DNA of 64,000 nt, from positions 118,298-182,297 of the forward strand of contig NZ_PGSG01000090.1 in the NCBI RefSeq assembly GCF_002843305.1, in the 5' to 3' direction. This DNA is from Streptomyces barkulensis (GTDB lineage: Bacteria; Actinomycetota; Actinomycetes; Streptomycetales; Streptomycetaceae). Made by a program: the position numbers and the translations under genes. The notes under the pieces were generated by a model. It had not been told where the DNA came from. It saw only the letters and a program-made list of their open reading frames with translations, and searched no databases. Shown piece after piece: positions 42,063 through 51,548 of this stretch (its first letter is position 1; every line of letters starts with the position of its first letter).

Positions 42063-44512
42063 GCCTCGCAGGACTCGGGGTTCTCCAGGGAGCAGGCGGC
42101 GCCGGCGGCCGGCGCTGCCTGCTCCACGGAAACGGGTACGGGGGTGGGGGAGGTGGGGGCGGGAACGGCCGCGGAGGCGCCGCCCGCGGCTCGTGCGATA
42201 CGGGTCGCGGGACGCGAGCGCAGGTAGTACGTGGTCTTCAGACCGCGCTTCCAGGCGTAGGCGTACATCGAGCTGAGCCGGCCGATGGTCGGCGACGCCA
42301 TGAACAGGTTGAGCGACTGGCTCTGGTCCAGGAACGGGGTGCGGTCCGCGGCCATGTCGATCAGGGCGCGCTGCGGGATCTCCCAGGCCGTGCGGTACAG
42401 CGCGCGGATCTCCTCCGGGATCCAGGGCAGTTCCGCGACCGAGCCGCTGGACTCGCGCAGCGCCTCGCGGGTGCGCTCGTCCCACAGACCCAGCCGCTTG
42501 AGGTCCGCCACCAGACAGGGATTCACCTGGAGGAACTCGCCGCTGAGCGTCTCGCGCTTGAAGAGGTTGGAGACCTGCGGTTCCACGCACTCGTAGACAC
42601 CCGCGATCGAGGCGATCGTCGCGGTCGGCGCGACGGCCAGCAGCAGGGAGTTGCGCAGGCCCGCGGCGGCGATCCGCTCCCGCAGCGCGGCCCAGCGCTC
42701 CGGCCAGGTGATCTCCGCCTGCGGGTAGTGGTCGACGTGGAGCACCCCGCGGGCGGCGCGGGTCGCGGACCAGGCCGGGTGCGGGCCGTGCCGCTCGGCG
42801 AGGCCGGCGGACGCCTCGTAGGCGGCGAGCATGATCCGCTCGGAGATCCGGGTGGACAGCCGCCGGGCCTCGGGGGAGTCGAAGGGCAGGCGCAGCCGGA
42901 AGAACACGTCCTGCAGGCCCATCAGCCCCAGACCCACCGGACGCCAGCGGGAGTTGGAGGCGGCGGCCTGCCCGGTCGGGTAGTAGTTGACGTCCACCAC
43001 GCGGTCGAGGAAGAGCACGGCGGTGCGGACGGTGGCGTCCAGCCGCTCCCAGTCCAGCTCCTCACCGGGGCGCGGGTCCCCGTCGGCGCCGGCGCGCAGA
43101 TGGGCGGCGAGGTTGACCGAGCCCAGGTTGCACACGGCCGTCTCGCCGTCGTCGGTGACCTCCAGGATCTCGGTGCAGAGGTTGGACGAGTGGACGACGC
43201 TGCCCGGCTCGGCGGTCTGGTTGGCCGTGCGGTTGGCGGTGTCCTTGAACGTCATCCAGCCGTTGCCGGTCTGGGCGAGGGTGCGCATCATCCGGGCGTA
43301 GAGGGTGCGGGCCGCAACCGTCCGCACCGCCAGCCCGGCCGCCTCCGCCCGGCGGTAGGCGGCGTCGAACTCCTCGCCCCACAGGTCCACCAGCTCGGGG
43401 ACGTCGGACGGGGAGAACAGCGACCAGTCGGCGTCCGACTCGACCCGGCGCATGAACTCGTCCGGGATCCAGTGGGCGATGTTGAGGTTGTGGGTGCGGC
43501 GGGCGTCCTCGCCGGTGTTGTCGCGCAGTTCGAGGAACTCCTCGACGTCGGCGTGCCAGGTCTCCAGGTACACGCAGGCCGCACCCTTGCGGCGGCCGCC
43601 CTGGTTGACGGCCGCGACCGAGGCGTCCAGGGTCTTGAGGAACGGCACGATGCCGCCGGAGTGGCCGTTGGTGCCGCGGATCAGCGAACCGCGCGAGCGG
43701 ACCCGGGAGAAGGGCAGCCCGATGCCGCCGGCGTGCTTGGACAGCCGCGCGACCTGGTGGTAGCGCTCGTAGAGCGAGTCCAGCTCGTCCCGGGGGGAGT
43801 CCAGCAGATAGCAGGAGGACATCTGGGGGTGCCGGGTGCCGGAGTTGAACAGGGTGGGGGAGGAGGGGAGATAGGACAGCGTGCCGGTGAGCCGGTACAG
43901 CTCGGCGACCTCCTCCAGCGCCCGCTCGGAGGAGTCGGCGGCCAGCCCGCAGGCCACACGCAGCAGGAAGTACTGCGGGGTCTCGATCACGGCGCGGGTC
44001 ACCGGGTGGCGCAGCAGATAGCGGGAGTGGACCGTGCGCAGCCCGAAGTAGCCGAAACGGTCGTCGGCGCCGCCGGCGAGGGCTTCCTCGGCCAGCGCGT
44101 CGAGCCGCCGCGCGTGCTCGGCGACGAAGCCGGCCGTGCGGTCGGCGATCAGCCCCTGCCGGTGGCCGACCGCCACCGACGCGGAGAAGGACACCGCGCC
44201 CTGCCCGGCCGCCTCCCGGCGGATCGCCGGAGCGAGCAGCCGCGCCGCGAGCCGCGAGTACTCGGGCTCCTCGGCGATGAGGCCGGCCGCGGCCTCGGTC
44301 GCCAGGGAGAGCAGCCGGGCCTCGTCCGCGCCGGGGTGGCGCCCGCGCAGCGCGGCGGCGGCGACCCGCCCGGGGTCGGTGGCGGGCAGGTCGGAGGCGA
44401 GCTCGGTCAGGGTGCGCAGCAGCGCCGCGCCCGGGCGGTCGTCCTGTGGTGCGCGGGCCGGTGCGGAGGCCGGCGTACAGGCCGTGGCGGGCTCCGCTGA
44501 TGAGATGGTCAC
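42053..44512 (-). CDS. nrdA: Class Ia ribonucleotide reductase, alpha subunit
   Basis: 819 aa. Catalytic Asn-x-Cys-x-Glu in NLCTEIL (Cys about 445), CNLGSVNLA, PTATIASIAGV and the Tyr pair in TTYYLRSR. The C-terminal swinging arm carries redox cysteines (CSLENPESCEACQ). The N-terminus is Ala/Pro-rich and lacks a recognisable ATP-cone, so overall activity inhibition by dATP may be absent. GTG 44512 has GAGGGAG upstream. Expression is probably repressed by B12 through the riboswitch in its leader, as known for S. coelicolor nrdABS. Confidence 0.93.
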   Translation of the reverse strand: MTISSAEPATACTPASAPARAPQDDRPGAALLRTLTELASDLPATDPGRVAAAALRGRHPGADEARLLSLATEAAAGLIAEEPEYSRLAARLLAPAIRREAAGQGAVSFSASVAVGHRQGLIADRTAGFVAEHARRLDALAEEALAGGADDRFGYFGLRTVHSRYLLRHPVTRAVIETPQYFLLRVACGLAADSSERALEEVAELYRLTGTLSYLPSSPTLFNSGTRHPQMSSCYLLDSPRDELDSLYERYHQVARLSKHAGGIGLPFSRVRSRGSLIRGTNGHSGGIVPFLKTLDASVAAVNQGGRRKGAACVYLETWHADVEEFLELRDNTGEDARRTHNLNIAHWIPDEFMRRVESDADWSLFSPSDVPELVDLWGEEFDAAYRRAEAAGLAVRTVAARTLYARMMRTLAQTGNGWMTFKDTANRTANQTAEPGSVVHSSNLCTEILEVTDDGETAVCNLGSVNLAAHLRAGADGDPRPGEELDWERLDATVRTAVLFLDRVVDVNYYPTGQAAASNSRWRPVGLGLMGLQDVFFRLRLPFDSPEARRLSTRISERIMLAAYEASAGLAERHGPHPAWSATRAARGVLHVDHYPQAEITWPERWAALRERIAAAGLRNSLLLAVAPTATIASIAGVYECVEPQVSNLFKRETLSGEFLQVNPCLVADLKRLGLWDERTREALRESSGSVAELPWIPEEIRALYRTAWEIPQRALIDMAADRTPFLDQSQSLNLFMASPTIGRLSSMYAYAWKRGLKTTYYLRSRPATRIARAAGGASAAVPAPTSPTPVPVSVEQAAPAAGAACSLENPESCEACQ

Positions 44513-44644
44513 TCGGTGCTCTCCCTCGTGGGCCGGCGGCCCCGGAGGGAGGAGGAGCAGGCGCGTACGGGCACACCCGGCCGGAGGAGGGCGCACCGCT
44601 CGCGTCCGCCGGCCCAACCCACGAGGCCCGGACGTGTCAATGAA

Positions 44645-44775
44645 CACCGTCGGCAGGTCCTCGGACTCGCGGCGGACGGCCCTGACCGTGCGAACGACAC
44701 GGGGGCAGCCCGCCGCACACCGTTGCGGGACAGCTCCGGACTCACACCGGATTCCCCTGCGGCGACAGCGAGATG
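44645..44775 (-). promoter_or_regulatory. Cobalamin (B12) riboswitch upstream of nrdAB
   Basis: Read on the minus strand, 44757-44718 gives GGGAATCCGGTGTGAGTCC followed by GGAGCTGTCCCGCAACGGTG, the B12-box core. Further on comes AGTCCGAGGACCTGCC (44667-44652), the other conserved cobalamin-element segment. About 130 bases separate it from the nrdA start. With B12 present the class II enzyme suffices, and the riboswitch shuts off nrdAB. A -10-like TAGATG/TATGCT lies just upstream near 44780-44790. Confidence 0.93.
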
Positions 44776-44871
44776 AGCATACATCTAGTGCCGCTCCGGC
44801 GAAGTGACCCCAGATGTTGTGTTGGAGGGCTTCTCAGGCGGAGTGCCGCACCACGGCCCGGCGCCCTGTGC

Positions 44872-45384
44872 TCACCTCAGGTCCAGGGCGAAGGTCAGCA
44901 GGGGGACGTCCTTGACGGGACGCCAGTCGCGGTCGGGGGTGCGGACGAACCCCAGTCGCCCGTAGAGGCGGTGGGCGGTGTGCATCATGGGATGGCTGGA
45001 GAGCGTCAGCCGCTCCAGGCCCAGCGCGCGGGCCCGGTCCACGCACTCGCGCACCAGGGTCTCGCCCACGCCCCGGCCGCGTGCCCCGGGGCGCACCGCC
45101 AGCATCCGGAACTCCCCCTCGCCGGGGCGTGCGATCTCCGCGTACTCGCCGCCGTGCACCGCGAAGGTGACGGTGCCCAGAACCTCCTCGGCCCCGTCGT
45201 CCCCGGGGCCCGCGGCCACCAGCAGTTCGGCGTGCCCGGCCCGGCGCCGGGCGTCGCGCAGCACGGCGAGGTACGGGTCCCGCGCGCCGAGGTCCAGCAG
45301 TCCGTCCCCGAGGTACGCCCCGGCCGTCAGCTCCCCGACGGCCTCGAACTCGTGCGGGCGCGCGGCCCTGATGGTGATGTCCAT
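44872..45384 (-). CDS. GNAT-family N-acetyltransferase
   Basis: About 170 aa. Acetyl-CoA loop RPGARGRGVGETLV in motif A, preceded by FRMLAV, with HRLYGRLGFVR as motif B. ATG 45384 begins MDITIRAARP; two in-frame ATGs lie 9 and 12 bases upstream, none with a good ribosome site. It lies between the nrdA riboswitch and dasR. Substrate unknown. Confidence 0.85.
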   Translation of the reverse strand: MDITIRAARPHEFEAVGELTAGAYLGDGLLDLGARDPYLAVLRDARRRAGHAELLVAAGPGDDGAEEVLGTVTFAVHGGEYAEIARPGEGEFRMLAVRPGARGRGVGETLVRECVDRARALGLERLTLSSHPMMHTAHRLYGRLGFVRTPDRDWRPVKDVPLLTFALDLR

Positions 45385-45508
45385 GGCGGTCATCATGCGG
45401 CATCCCGGCCGTGGTGGTGCAATGGCTCTGCGCAGGCGTGACGACCGGGGGAGGGCCGGGAGAGAGCCGGGGCTTTTCCGCGGTCCGGGCCGGTGGCCGG
45501 CCCTCCGC

Positions 45509-46303
45509 TCACCGCCCCCGGCCGGGGCGCTGGAGGCGGGCGACGAACTTGTAGCGGTCGCCGCGGTAGACCGAGCGCACCCATTCCACCGGCTCGCCCT
45601 CGGTGTCGCGCGAGTACCGGGAGAGCATCAGCATCGGCAGGCCGACGTCCGTGCCCAGCAGGCCCGCCTCGCGCGGGGTGGCCAGGGAGGTCTCGATGGT
45701 CTCCTCCGCCTCGGCGAGATGGACGTCGTACACCTCGGCCAGGGCCGTGTAGAGGGAGGAGTACTTCACCAGACTGCGGCGCAGGGCCGGGAAGCGCTTC
45801 TGCGACAGATGCGTGGTCTCGATGGCCATCGGCTCGCCGCTGGCCAGCCGCAGCCGCTCGATGCGCAGGACGCGGCCCCCGGAGGGGATGTCCAGGAGCC
45901 CGGCGAGCCGGTCGTCGGCGGTGACGTAGCCGATGTCCAGCAGCTGGGAGGTGGGCTCCAGCCCCTGGGCGCGCATGTCCTCGGTGTAGGAGGTGAGCTG
46001 GAGCGCCTGGGCGACCTTGGGCTTGGCCACGAAGGTTCCCTTGCCCTGGATGCGCTCCAGCCGTCCCTCGACCACCAGCTCCTGGAGTGCCTGGCGCACG
46101 GTGGTGCGGGAGGTGTCGAACTCGCCGGCCAGTGTCCGCTCCGGCGGGACCGGAGTGCCCGGGGGCATCGTCTCGGTCATCTCCAGCAGATGGCGCTTGA
46201 GCCGGTAGTACTTGGGCACGCGCGCGGTGCGTCCGGCGGCGCCGCCCCCGGCGGAGCGGGTGCCCGCCCCGGCAGTGGTGTCCGTGGCCCCGTCGCCCTC
46301 CAT
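45509..46303 (-). CDS. dasR: GntR/HutC-family regulator DasR (GlcNAc-responsive)
   Basis: 264 aa. N-terminal winged helix (VPKYYRLKRHLLEM, FDTSRTTVRQALQELVVEGR) and a UTRA effector domain (LTSYTEDMRAQGLEP, IETTHLSQKRFPAL, WVRSVYRGDRYKFVARL). It is almost identical to S. coelicolor DasR apart from a longer Ala/Gly N-terminus. DasR represses chitin/GlcNAc uptake and links nutrients to development; GlcN-6-P releases it. ATG 46303 has GAAAGG before it. Divergent from dasA with two dre-like sites between. Confidence 0.96.
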   Translation of the reverse strand: MEGDGATDTTAGAGTRSAGGGAAGRTARVPKYYRLKRHLLEMTETMPPGTPVPPERTLAGEFDTSRTTVRQALQELVVEGRLERIQGKGTFVAKPKVAQALQLTSYTEDMRAQGLEPTSQLLDIGYVTADDRLAGLLDIPSGGRVLRIERLRLASGEPMAIETTHLSQKRFPALRRSLVKYSSLYTALAEVYDVHLAEAEETIETSLATPREAGLLGTDVGLPMLMLSRYSRDTEGEPVEWVRSVYRGDRYKFVARLQRPGRGR

Positions 46304-46459
46304 CGCGCGCCTTTCCGAGTCGTGTCGTGACTTCTCCAGTGCCGTCACCGGCTTCCTCCGTACGTAGCGGATCACATCGTGGCACGGCCGCCGTCCCCGG
46401 GGGCGTCCCGGCTCAGATGTCGGTCCGGTAACGGATGCGACCGCGAGCTTTATACACCG

Positions 46460-46510
46460 TTGACAGCGATATAGGTCTAGGCCAAGCTGCGGGCACTGGT
46501 CTAAACCACT
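46460..46510 (+). promoter_or_regulatory. dasA promoter region with two DasR (dre) sites
   Basis: Site 1 ATAGGTCTAGGCCAAG (46471-46486) and site 2 ACTGGTCTAAACCACT (46495-46510), each close to the dre consensus ACTGGTCTAGACCACT. Their centres are 24 bases apart, about two helical turns plus a little. A consensus -35 TTGACA (46460-46465) precedes site 1; a weak -10 CAAGCT lies 17 bases on. DasR bound here would cover the promoter. Confidence 0.88.
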
Positions 46511-46661
46511 ATAGGCCAGCCCAGCCCCACGGGCCGTACTCGTCGCATGTCGACGCACCCCGGCGCCCGCCACGCACGGTACGGCAGACGCGGCCATCCG
46601 GCGGGAGCGGAGATCTCGGACGGCGGGCGGGGGGACTTCTGGCATCCCGAAGGAGAAGCAC

Positions 46662-47960
46662 GTGAAGCACAAGCTCGTAGCGGCGATCGGTGCCGCGGCG
46701 ATGATGACCGGCCTCGTCGCCTGCGGCGGGGACGGTGGGGACAACTCCTCCAAGGCCCCCGAGGAGCGTGACGAGACGCTCACCGTCTGGCTGATGAACG
46801 ACGCCCAGAGCACCTGGCCCGAGCTGGTCAAGGACGTCAACGCCCAGTTCAAGAAGAAGTACCCCAAGGTCAAGGTCAAGGTCCAGTACCAGCAGTGGGG
46901 CGACAAGGCCAAGAAGCTCGACACCGCGCTGGGCGGCGACAAGTTCCCCGACGTGGTCGAGCTCGGCAACACCGAGACCATGACCTACATCCTCAACGGG
47001 GCCCTCGCCGAGATCGATCCGGAGAAGTACGACAACTCCGACACCTGGATCCAGGGCCTGAAGGACACCTGCACCTTCGAGGGCAAGCTCTACTGCGTCC
47101 CCTACTACGCCGGGGCGCGCGTGGCGATCTTCAACCAGGAGATGTTCGACAAGGGCGCGGGCACCAAGGAGCTTCCGCAGACCGAGGACGAGCTGAAGAA
47201 GGCGCTGGACGAGGTCGCCGACGAGTACGGCGACGACAAGGCCTTCTCCCCCCTCTACCTGCCCGGCCGCTACTGGTACGCCGCCATGTCCTACGTCGCC
47301 GCGTACGACGGCCGGATCGCCGAGTACGACGAGGGCAAGGGCGAGTGGAAGGCCACCCTGAGCACCCCCGAGGCGCGCAAGGGCATCGAGCACTTCATCA
47401 ACCTGGTCAACGAGTACAACAACGGTGACCGGACCAAGGACGAGCAGGACCACGCCAACGTCATGGCGAACAAGAAGGCCGCCCTGATCTACGGCAACGG
47501 CTGGGAGGCCGGCTCCGTCTTCGGGGGCGAGAACGGCAACCCCGAGCTGGAGGGCAAGATCGCCACCGCCGGCATGCCCGGCCCCAACGGCAAGGCCCTG
47601 CCGTCCTTCATCGGCGGCTCCGACCTCGCGGTGATCCAGAAGTCGGAGGCGAAGGACCTCGCCGAGGAGTGGATCTCGCTGTTCACCAGCGAGAAGTCGA
47701 TGGAGGTCCTGGCCTCCAAGAACATCCTGCCGAACAACACCAAGCAGCTCGAACCGCTGAAGGAGAAGCCGGAGACCGCTCCGATCGCCAACGCGGTACC
47801 GGACGCCTGGTTCACCCCGATCGCCCCCGGCTGGACCGCGATCGAGAGCCAGAACGTGCTGGAGAACATGCTGCTGGACATCCTCAAGGGCACCTCGGTG
47901 GCCGACGCCACCGAGAAGGCCGACGAGGAGATCGACAAGCTGATCAACAACGAGGTCTGA
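46662..47960 (+). CDS. dasA: Chitobiose ABC transporter substrate-binding lipoprotein DasA
   Basis: 432 aa. Lipoprotein signal with lipobox LVAC (C21). Extracytoplasmic binding-protein family 1 fold: LTVWLMNDAQSTWPELVKDV, FPDVVELGNTE, NGWEAGSVFGG. It captures N,N'-diacetylchitobiose for DasBC, with an ATPase (MsiK) encoded elsewhere. CCCGAAGGAGAAGC precedes ATG 46662. A perfect 18-bp hairpin follows the stop, probably limiting dasBCD transcription relative to dasA. Confidence 0.95.
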   Translation: MKHKLVAAIGAAAMMTGLVACGGDGGDNSSKAPEERDETLTVWLMNDAQSTWPELVKDVNAQFKKKYPKVKVKVQYQQWGDKAKKLDTALGGDKFPDVVELGNTETMTYILNGALAEIDPEKYDNSDTWIQGLKDTCTFEGKLYCVPYYAGARVAIFNQEMFDKGAGTKELPQTEDELKKALDEVADEYGDDKAFSPLYLPGRYWYAAMSYVAAYDGRIAEYDEGKGEWKATLSTPEARKGIEHFINLVNEYNNGDRTKDEQDHANVMANKKAALIYGNGWEAGSVFGGENGNPELEGKIATAGMPGPNGKALPSFIGGSDLAVIQKSEAKDLAEEWISLFTSEKSMEVLASKNILPNNTKQLEPLKEKPETAPIANAVPDAWFTPIAPGWTAIESQNVLENMLLDILKGTSVADATEKADEEIDKLINNEV

Positions 47961-47995
47961 GCCGCGGCCGGGGGCCCGCACCCCCCGGCCGTCCC

Positions 47996-48038
47996 TGCGG
48001 CAGGCGGGAGCCGCGATCCTCGGCTCCCGCCTGCCGCA
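47996..48038 (+). terminator. Intercistronic hairpin between dasA and dasB
   Basis: Perfect 18-bp stem TGCGGCAGGCGGGAGCCG (47996-48013) and complement (48021-48038), loop CGATCCT. It lies within an otherwise tight operon, 35 bases after dasA. Partial termination or 3'-end protection would give more binding protein than permease, the usual ratio in ABC systems. Confidence 0.8.
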
Positions 48039-48075
48039 CCCCTTCGGTGAAGAGAACGAACGGAAGGCCAGCACC

Positions 48076-49071
48076 GTGACCGCCGCCGACACCAAAGCCG
48101 CCGACCCGCCGGCAGCCCCACCGCAGAAGCCGGGGAAGGTCGCCCCCGGGCCGTCAGGGGGCGGAGTGCGCCCCAGCCGGAAACCGCGCCCCAAGCTGCC
48201 GTACCTGCTGATCGCCCCGGCGATCGTGGCGATCGGCGCGGTCTTCGGCTACCCGCTGGTCGAGACCGTGATCATGTCCTTCCAGGACATGCGCCGCGCG
48301 CATCTGTGGGGCGGCACCACGCCGCCGTGGGTGGGGTTCGAGCAGTTCACCAACATCCTGGGCGACCCGGAGTTCTGGTGGGTCGCCTTCCGTACCGTGC
48401 TCTTCATGGTCGTCTGTGTGGTGGCGACCATGGGGCTGGGACTGCTGACCGCCCTGCTGATGCAGCGGCTGTCCACCTGGGTGCGGCTGCTGCTCACCGG
48501 CGCCCTGGTCGCGGCCTGGTCGATGCCACTGCTGGTGGCGACCTCGATCTTCCGGTGGCTCTCCGACTCCGACTACGGCGTGGTCAACAGCACGCTGAGC
48601 AAGATCCCCGGCCTGGACTTCCAGGGCCACAACTGGTTCCTCGACCCCTGGCAGGGATTCACCGTCATCGGCGCGGTGGTGGTCTGGGGAGCGATCCCGT
48701 TCGTGGTGGTCACCCTCTACGCCGCGCTCACCCAGGTGCCCAGGGAACTGGAGGAGGCCGCGCAGCTCGACGGCGCCGGAGTGATCGGGGTCTTCCGCAA
48801 CGTCACCTTCCCGGTGATCAAGCCGGTCTTCCAGATGGTGGCCACCCTCTCGGTGATCTGGGACTTCAACGTCTTCGGCCAGATCTTCCTGATGCGCGGC
48901 AACAAGCCGGAACCCGAGTACGAGCTGCTGGGCCTTTACTCGTTCAGCAAGGCGTTCGACAGCGCCTCGTTCAGCCAGGGCACCGCCATCGCCCTCATCA
49001 CCGTGCTGCTGCTCTCCGGTGTGGCCGTGTACTACCTGCGTCAGCTCATGAAGACAGGAGAGGTCGAGTGA
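48076..49071 (+). CDS. dasB: Chitobiose ABC transporter permease DasB (MalF type)
   Basis: 331 aa. A 45-residue Pro/Ala-rich cytoplasmic N-terminus, then six transmembrane helices. The EAA loop EEAAQLDGAGVIGVFRNVTF contacts the ATPase. GTG 48076 with GGAAGG before it. Its TGA overlaps the dasC GTG (GTGA). Confidence 0.95.
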   Translation: MTAADTKAADPPAAPPQKPGKVAPGPSGGGVRPSRKPRPKLPYLLIAPAIVAIGAVFGYPLVETVIMSFQDMRRAHLWGGTTPPWVGFEQFTNILGDPEFWWVAFRTVLFMVVCVVATMGLGLLTALLMQRLSTWVRLLLTGALVAAWSMPLLVATSIFRWLSDSDYGVVNSTLSKIPGLDFQGHNWFLDPWQGFTVIGAVVVWGAIPFVVVTLYAALTQVPRELEEAAQLDGAGVIGVFRNVTFPVIKPVFQMVATLSVIWDFNVFGQIFLMRGNKPEPEYELLGLYSFSKAFDSASFSQGTAIALITVLLLSGVAVYYLRQLMKTGEVE

Positions 49072-49976
49072 GCACCTCCGTAACCTCCACCACGCCCGCC
49101 AAGGCACCCGAGGCCGCCACCAGCGGTACGGGCGTCTACGAGCTGCGCCCCGACCGCAAGAAGCACCGCCTGGCCTACAACGTGCTGGGGCTGGGAATCT
49201 TCGTGGTGATGGCCTTCCCGGTCTACTGGCTTCTCGTCAGCGCCTTCCGGCCGAACCACGAGATCCGCAGCTACGACCAGACGCTGTGGCCCAGCTCGTT
49301 CACCGTCGACAACTTCGTCCGGGCCACCGAGGCCCCGAACTTCTGGACCGCGATCCAGAGCAGCCTGATCATCTGCGTCACCTCGGTCGCCGGCGCCATG
49401 CTGATCGGGACCATCGCCGCCTTCGCCATCGGGCGTTTCGACTTCTACGGCCGCAAGCCGTTCATGACGGTCCTCATCCTGGTGCAGCTGCTGCCGCCCA
49501 CGGCGATGCTCATCCCCATCTACATCCAGCTCAACAACATAGGCGCGCTCAACGAGTACTGGGGCGTGATCATCGTCTACCTGGTCTCCGTCCTGCCCTT
49601 CACCACCTGGATGATCCGCGGCTTCGTGATCAACGTGCCCAAGGAGCTGGAGGAGTCCGCGATGGTGGACGGCTGCACCCGGATGGGCGCGTTCTGGCGG
49701 GTCATCTTCCCGCTGGTCGCCCCGGGGCTGGCCGCGGCGTCCATCTTCGCCCTCATCACCGCCTGGAACGAGTACCTGTTCGCGTACATCCTCCTGCAGG
49801 ACAACGAGAAGTACACGCTCAACGTGTGGCTGATGAACTTCACCACCGACCGCGGCACGGACTACGGCGCGCTGATGGCCGCCTCCGTCCTCATCTCCAT
49901 CCCCGTGGTGGTCTTCTTCATGATCGTCCAGAAGAAGATGGCGGCGGGGCTCACCTCCGGCGCAGTGAAGGGATGA
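49068..49976 (+). CDS. dasC: Chitobiose ABC transporter permease DasC (MalG type)
   Basis: 302 aa, six transmembrane helices. EAA loop EESAMVDGCTRMGAFWRVIF. GTG 49068 overlaps the dasB stop. N-terminal 25 residues are Thr/Ser/Ala-rich. Forms the translocation pore with DasB. Confidence 0.95.
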   Translation: MSTSVTSTTPAKAPEAATSGTGVYELRPDRKKHRLAYNVLGLGIFVVMAFPVYWLLVSAFRPNHEIRSYDQTLWPSSFTVDNFVRATEAPNFWTAIQSSLIICVTSVAGAMLIGTIAAFAIGRFDFYGRKPFMTVLILVQLLPPTAMLIPIYIQLNNIGALNEYWGVIIVYLVSVLPFTTWMIRGFVINVPKELEESAMVDGCTRMGAFWRVIFPLVAPGLAAASIFALITAWNEYLFAYILLQDNEKYTLNVWLMNFTTDRGTDYGALMAASVLISIPVVVFFMIVQKKMAAGLTSGAVKG

Positions 49977-49984
49977 CGTCGCCC

Positions 49985-51529
49985 ATGACGACTCTCACCG
50001 GCACCACCGGCAGCACCCTGGTCCGCGACGCACTGGCCGTACTCCAGCCGGGCTTCACCGGCACCACCGCACCCGACTGGCTGCTGCGCCGCCTGGACGA
50101 GGGGCTCGCGGCGGTGGGCCTGTTCGGCCGCAACATCACATCCCCCGCGCAGCTGGCCGCGCTCACCGCCCAGCTGCGCGGTGTCCGCCCCGACGTGCTG
50201 GTGGCCATCGACGAGGAGGGCGGCGACGTCACCCGGCTGGAGGCGCGCACGGGCTCGTCCTTCCCCGGCAACCACGCCCTGGGCACGGTCGACGACACCG
50301 CGCTGACCCGCGCCGTCGCCCGCGAACTGGGGCGCGGGCTCGCCGAGTGCGGGGTCAACCTCAACTGGGCGCCCTCGGCCGACGTCAACTCCAACCCCGA
50401 CAACCCGGTCATCGGCGTCCGCTCCTTCGGCTCCACACCGGATCTGGTGGCCCGGCACACCGCCGCCTGGGTCGAGGGGCTGCAGTCCGCCGGAGTCGCC
50501 GCCTGTACCAAGCACTTCCCCGGGCACGGCGACACCTCGGTCGACTCCCACCACGCCCTGCCGCGCATCGACGCGGACCCGGCCACGCTCGCGGAGCGCG
50601 AGCTGGTCCCGTTCCGGGCGGCGGTCGACGCGGGCAGCAAGTGCGTGATGAGTGCGCACATCCTGCTGCCCGCCCTGGACCCGGCGCTTCCGGCGACGCT
50701 CAGCCCGGCCGCCCTGACCGGCCTGCTGCGCGCGCCCCGCGGCGAGGGCGGGCTCGGCTTCGAGGGCCTGATCGTCACCGACGGCATGGAGATGCGGGCC
50801 ATCGCGGCGACCTACGGCATCGAGCGCGGCAGCGTACTGGCCGTCGCCGCGGGCGCGGACGCCCTGTGCGTCGGCGGCGGACTGGCCGACGAGGAGACCG
50901 TGCTGCGCCTGCGCGACGCCCTGGTACGGGCCGTGACCGAGGGCGAACTGTCCGAGGAGCGGCTGGCCGAGGCGGCCGACCGGGTCCGTGCCCTGGCCCG
51001 CTGGACCGCCGAGGCGTCAACCCGCGCCGGGGGAGTGGTGCCCTTCGAGCCCGGGGTCGGGCTGGAGGCCGCCCGCCGCGCGCTGAAGGTCACCGTCCGG
51101 CAGGACCACACCCCCCTGACCGGGCCGCCGTACGTCGCCGCCTTCACCCCCGTGGCCAACATCGCCGTCGGCGACGAGACGCCCTGGGGGCTGGCCGCCG
51201 AACTGGCCGAGCTGCTCCCGGGCACCGCGACCGGCTCCTGGAGCCGGTCGCGGGCCGAACGGGCCGGGCAGGGAGGACCGGCCGCACAGGTGCTGGAGGA
51301 GGCGGCCGGCCGCAGGATCGTCGCGGTGGTGCGCGATGTCCACCGGCACCCCTGGATGGCGAACGCCCTGGACGCCCTGCTCGCCGCCCGGCCGGACACG
51401 GTGGTGGTGGAGATGGGCCTGCCCCAGGCACCGCCCCGCGGAGCACTCCACATCGCGACCCACGGGGCCGCCCGCGTCTGCGGACAGGCGGCCGCGGAGG
51501 TCATCGCCGGCCGGGAGACCGACGGCTGA
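49985..51529 (+). CDS. dasD: Glycoside hydrolase family 3 beta-N-acetylglucosaminidase DasD
   Basis: 514 aa. GH3 N-acetylhexosaminidase that splits imported chitobiose; the signature is KHFPGHGDTSVDSHH with the His/Asp acid-base pair. The nucleophile is D266 in IVTDGMEM. No signal peptide, so cytoplasmic. ATG 49985 is preferred (GAAGGG 12 bases upstream); ATG 49973 overlaps the dasC stop but has no spacer. The C-terminal 150 residues are an extra domain beyond the GH3 barrel, as in S. coelicolor. Confidence 0.92.
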   Translation: MTTLTGTTGSTLVRDALAVLQPGFTGTTAPDWLLRRLDEGLAAVGLFGRNITSPAQLAALTAQLRGVRPDVLVAIDEEGGDVTRLEARTGSSFPGNHALGTVDDTALTRAVARELGRGLAECGVNLNWAPSADVNSNPDNPVIGVRSFGSTPDLVARHTAAWVEGLQSAGVAACTKHFPGHGDTSVDSHHALPRIDADPATLAERELVPFRAAVDAGSKCVMSAHILLPALDPALPATLSPAALTGLLRAPRGEGGLGFEGLIVTDGMEMRAIAATYGIERGSVLAVAAGADALCVGGGLADEETVLRLRDALVRAVTEGELSEERLAEAADRVRALARWTAEASTRAGGVVPFEPGVGLEAARRALKVTVRQDHTPLTGPPYVAAFTPVANIAVGDETPWGLAAELAELLPGTATGSWSRSRAERAGQGGPAAQVLEEAAGRRIVAVVRDVHRHPWMANALDALLAARPDTVVVEMGLPQAPPRGALHIATHGAARVCGQAAAEVIAGRETDG

Positions 51530-51548
51530 GTCCGCTCCCCCCACGACA

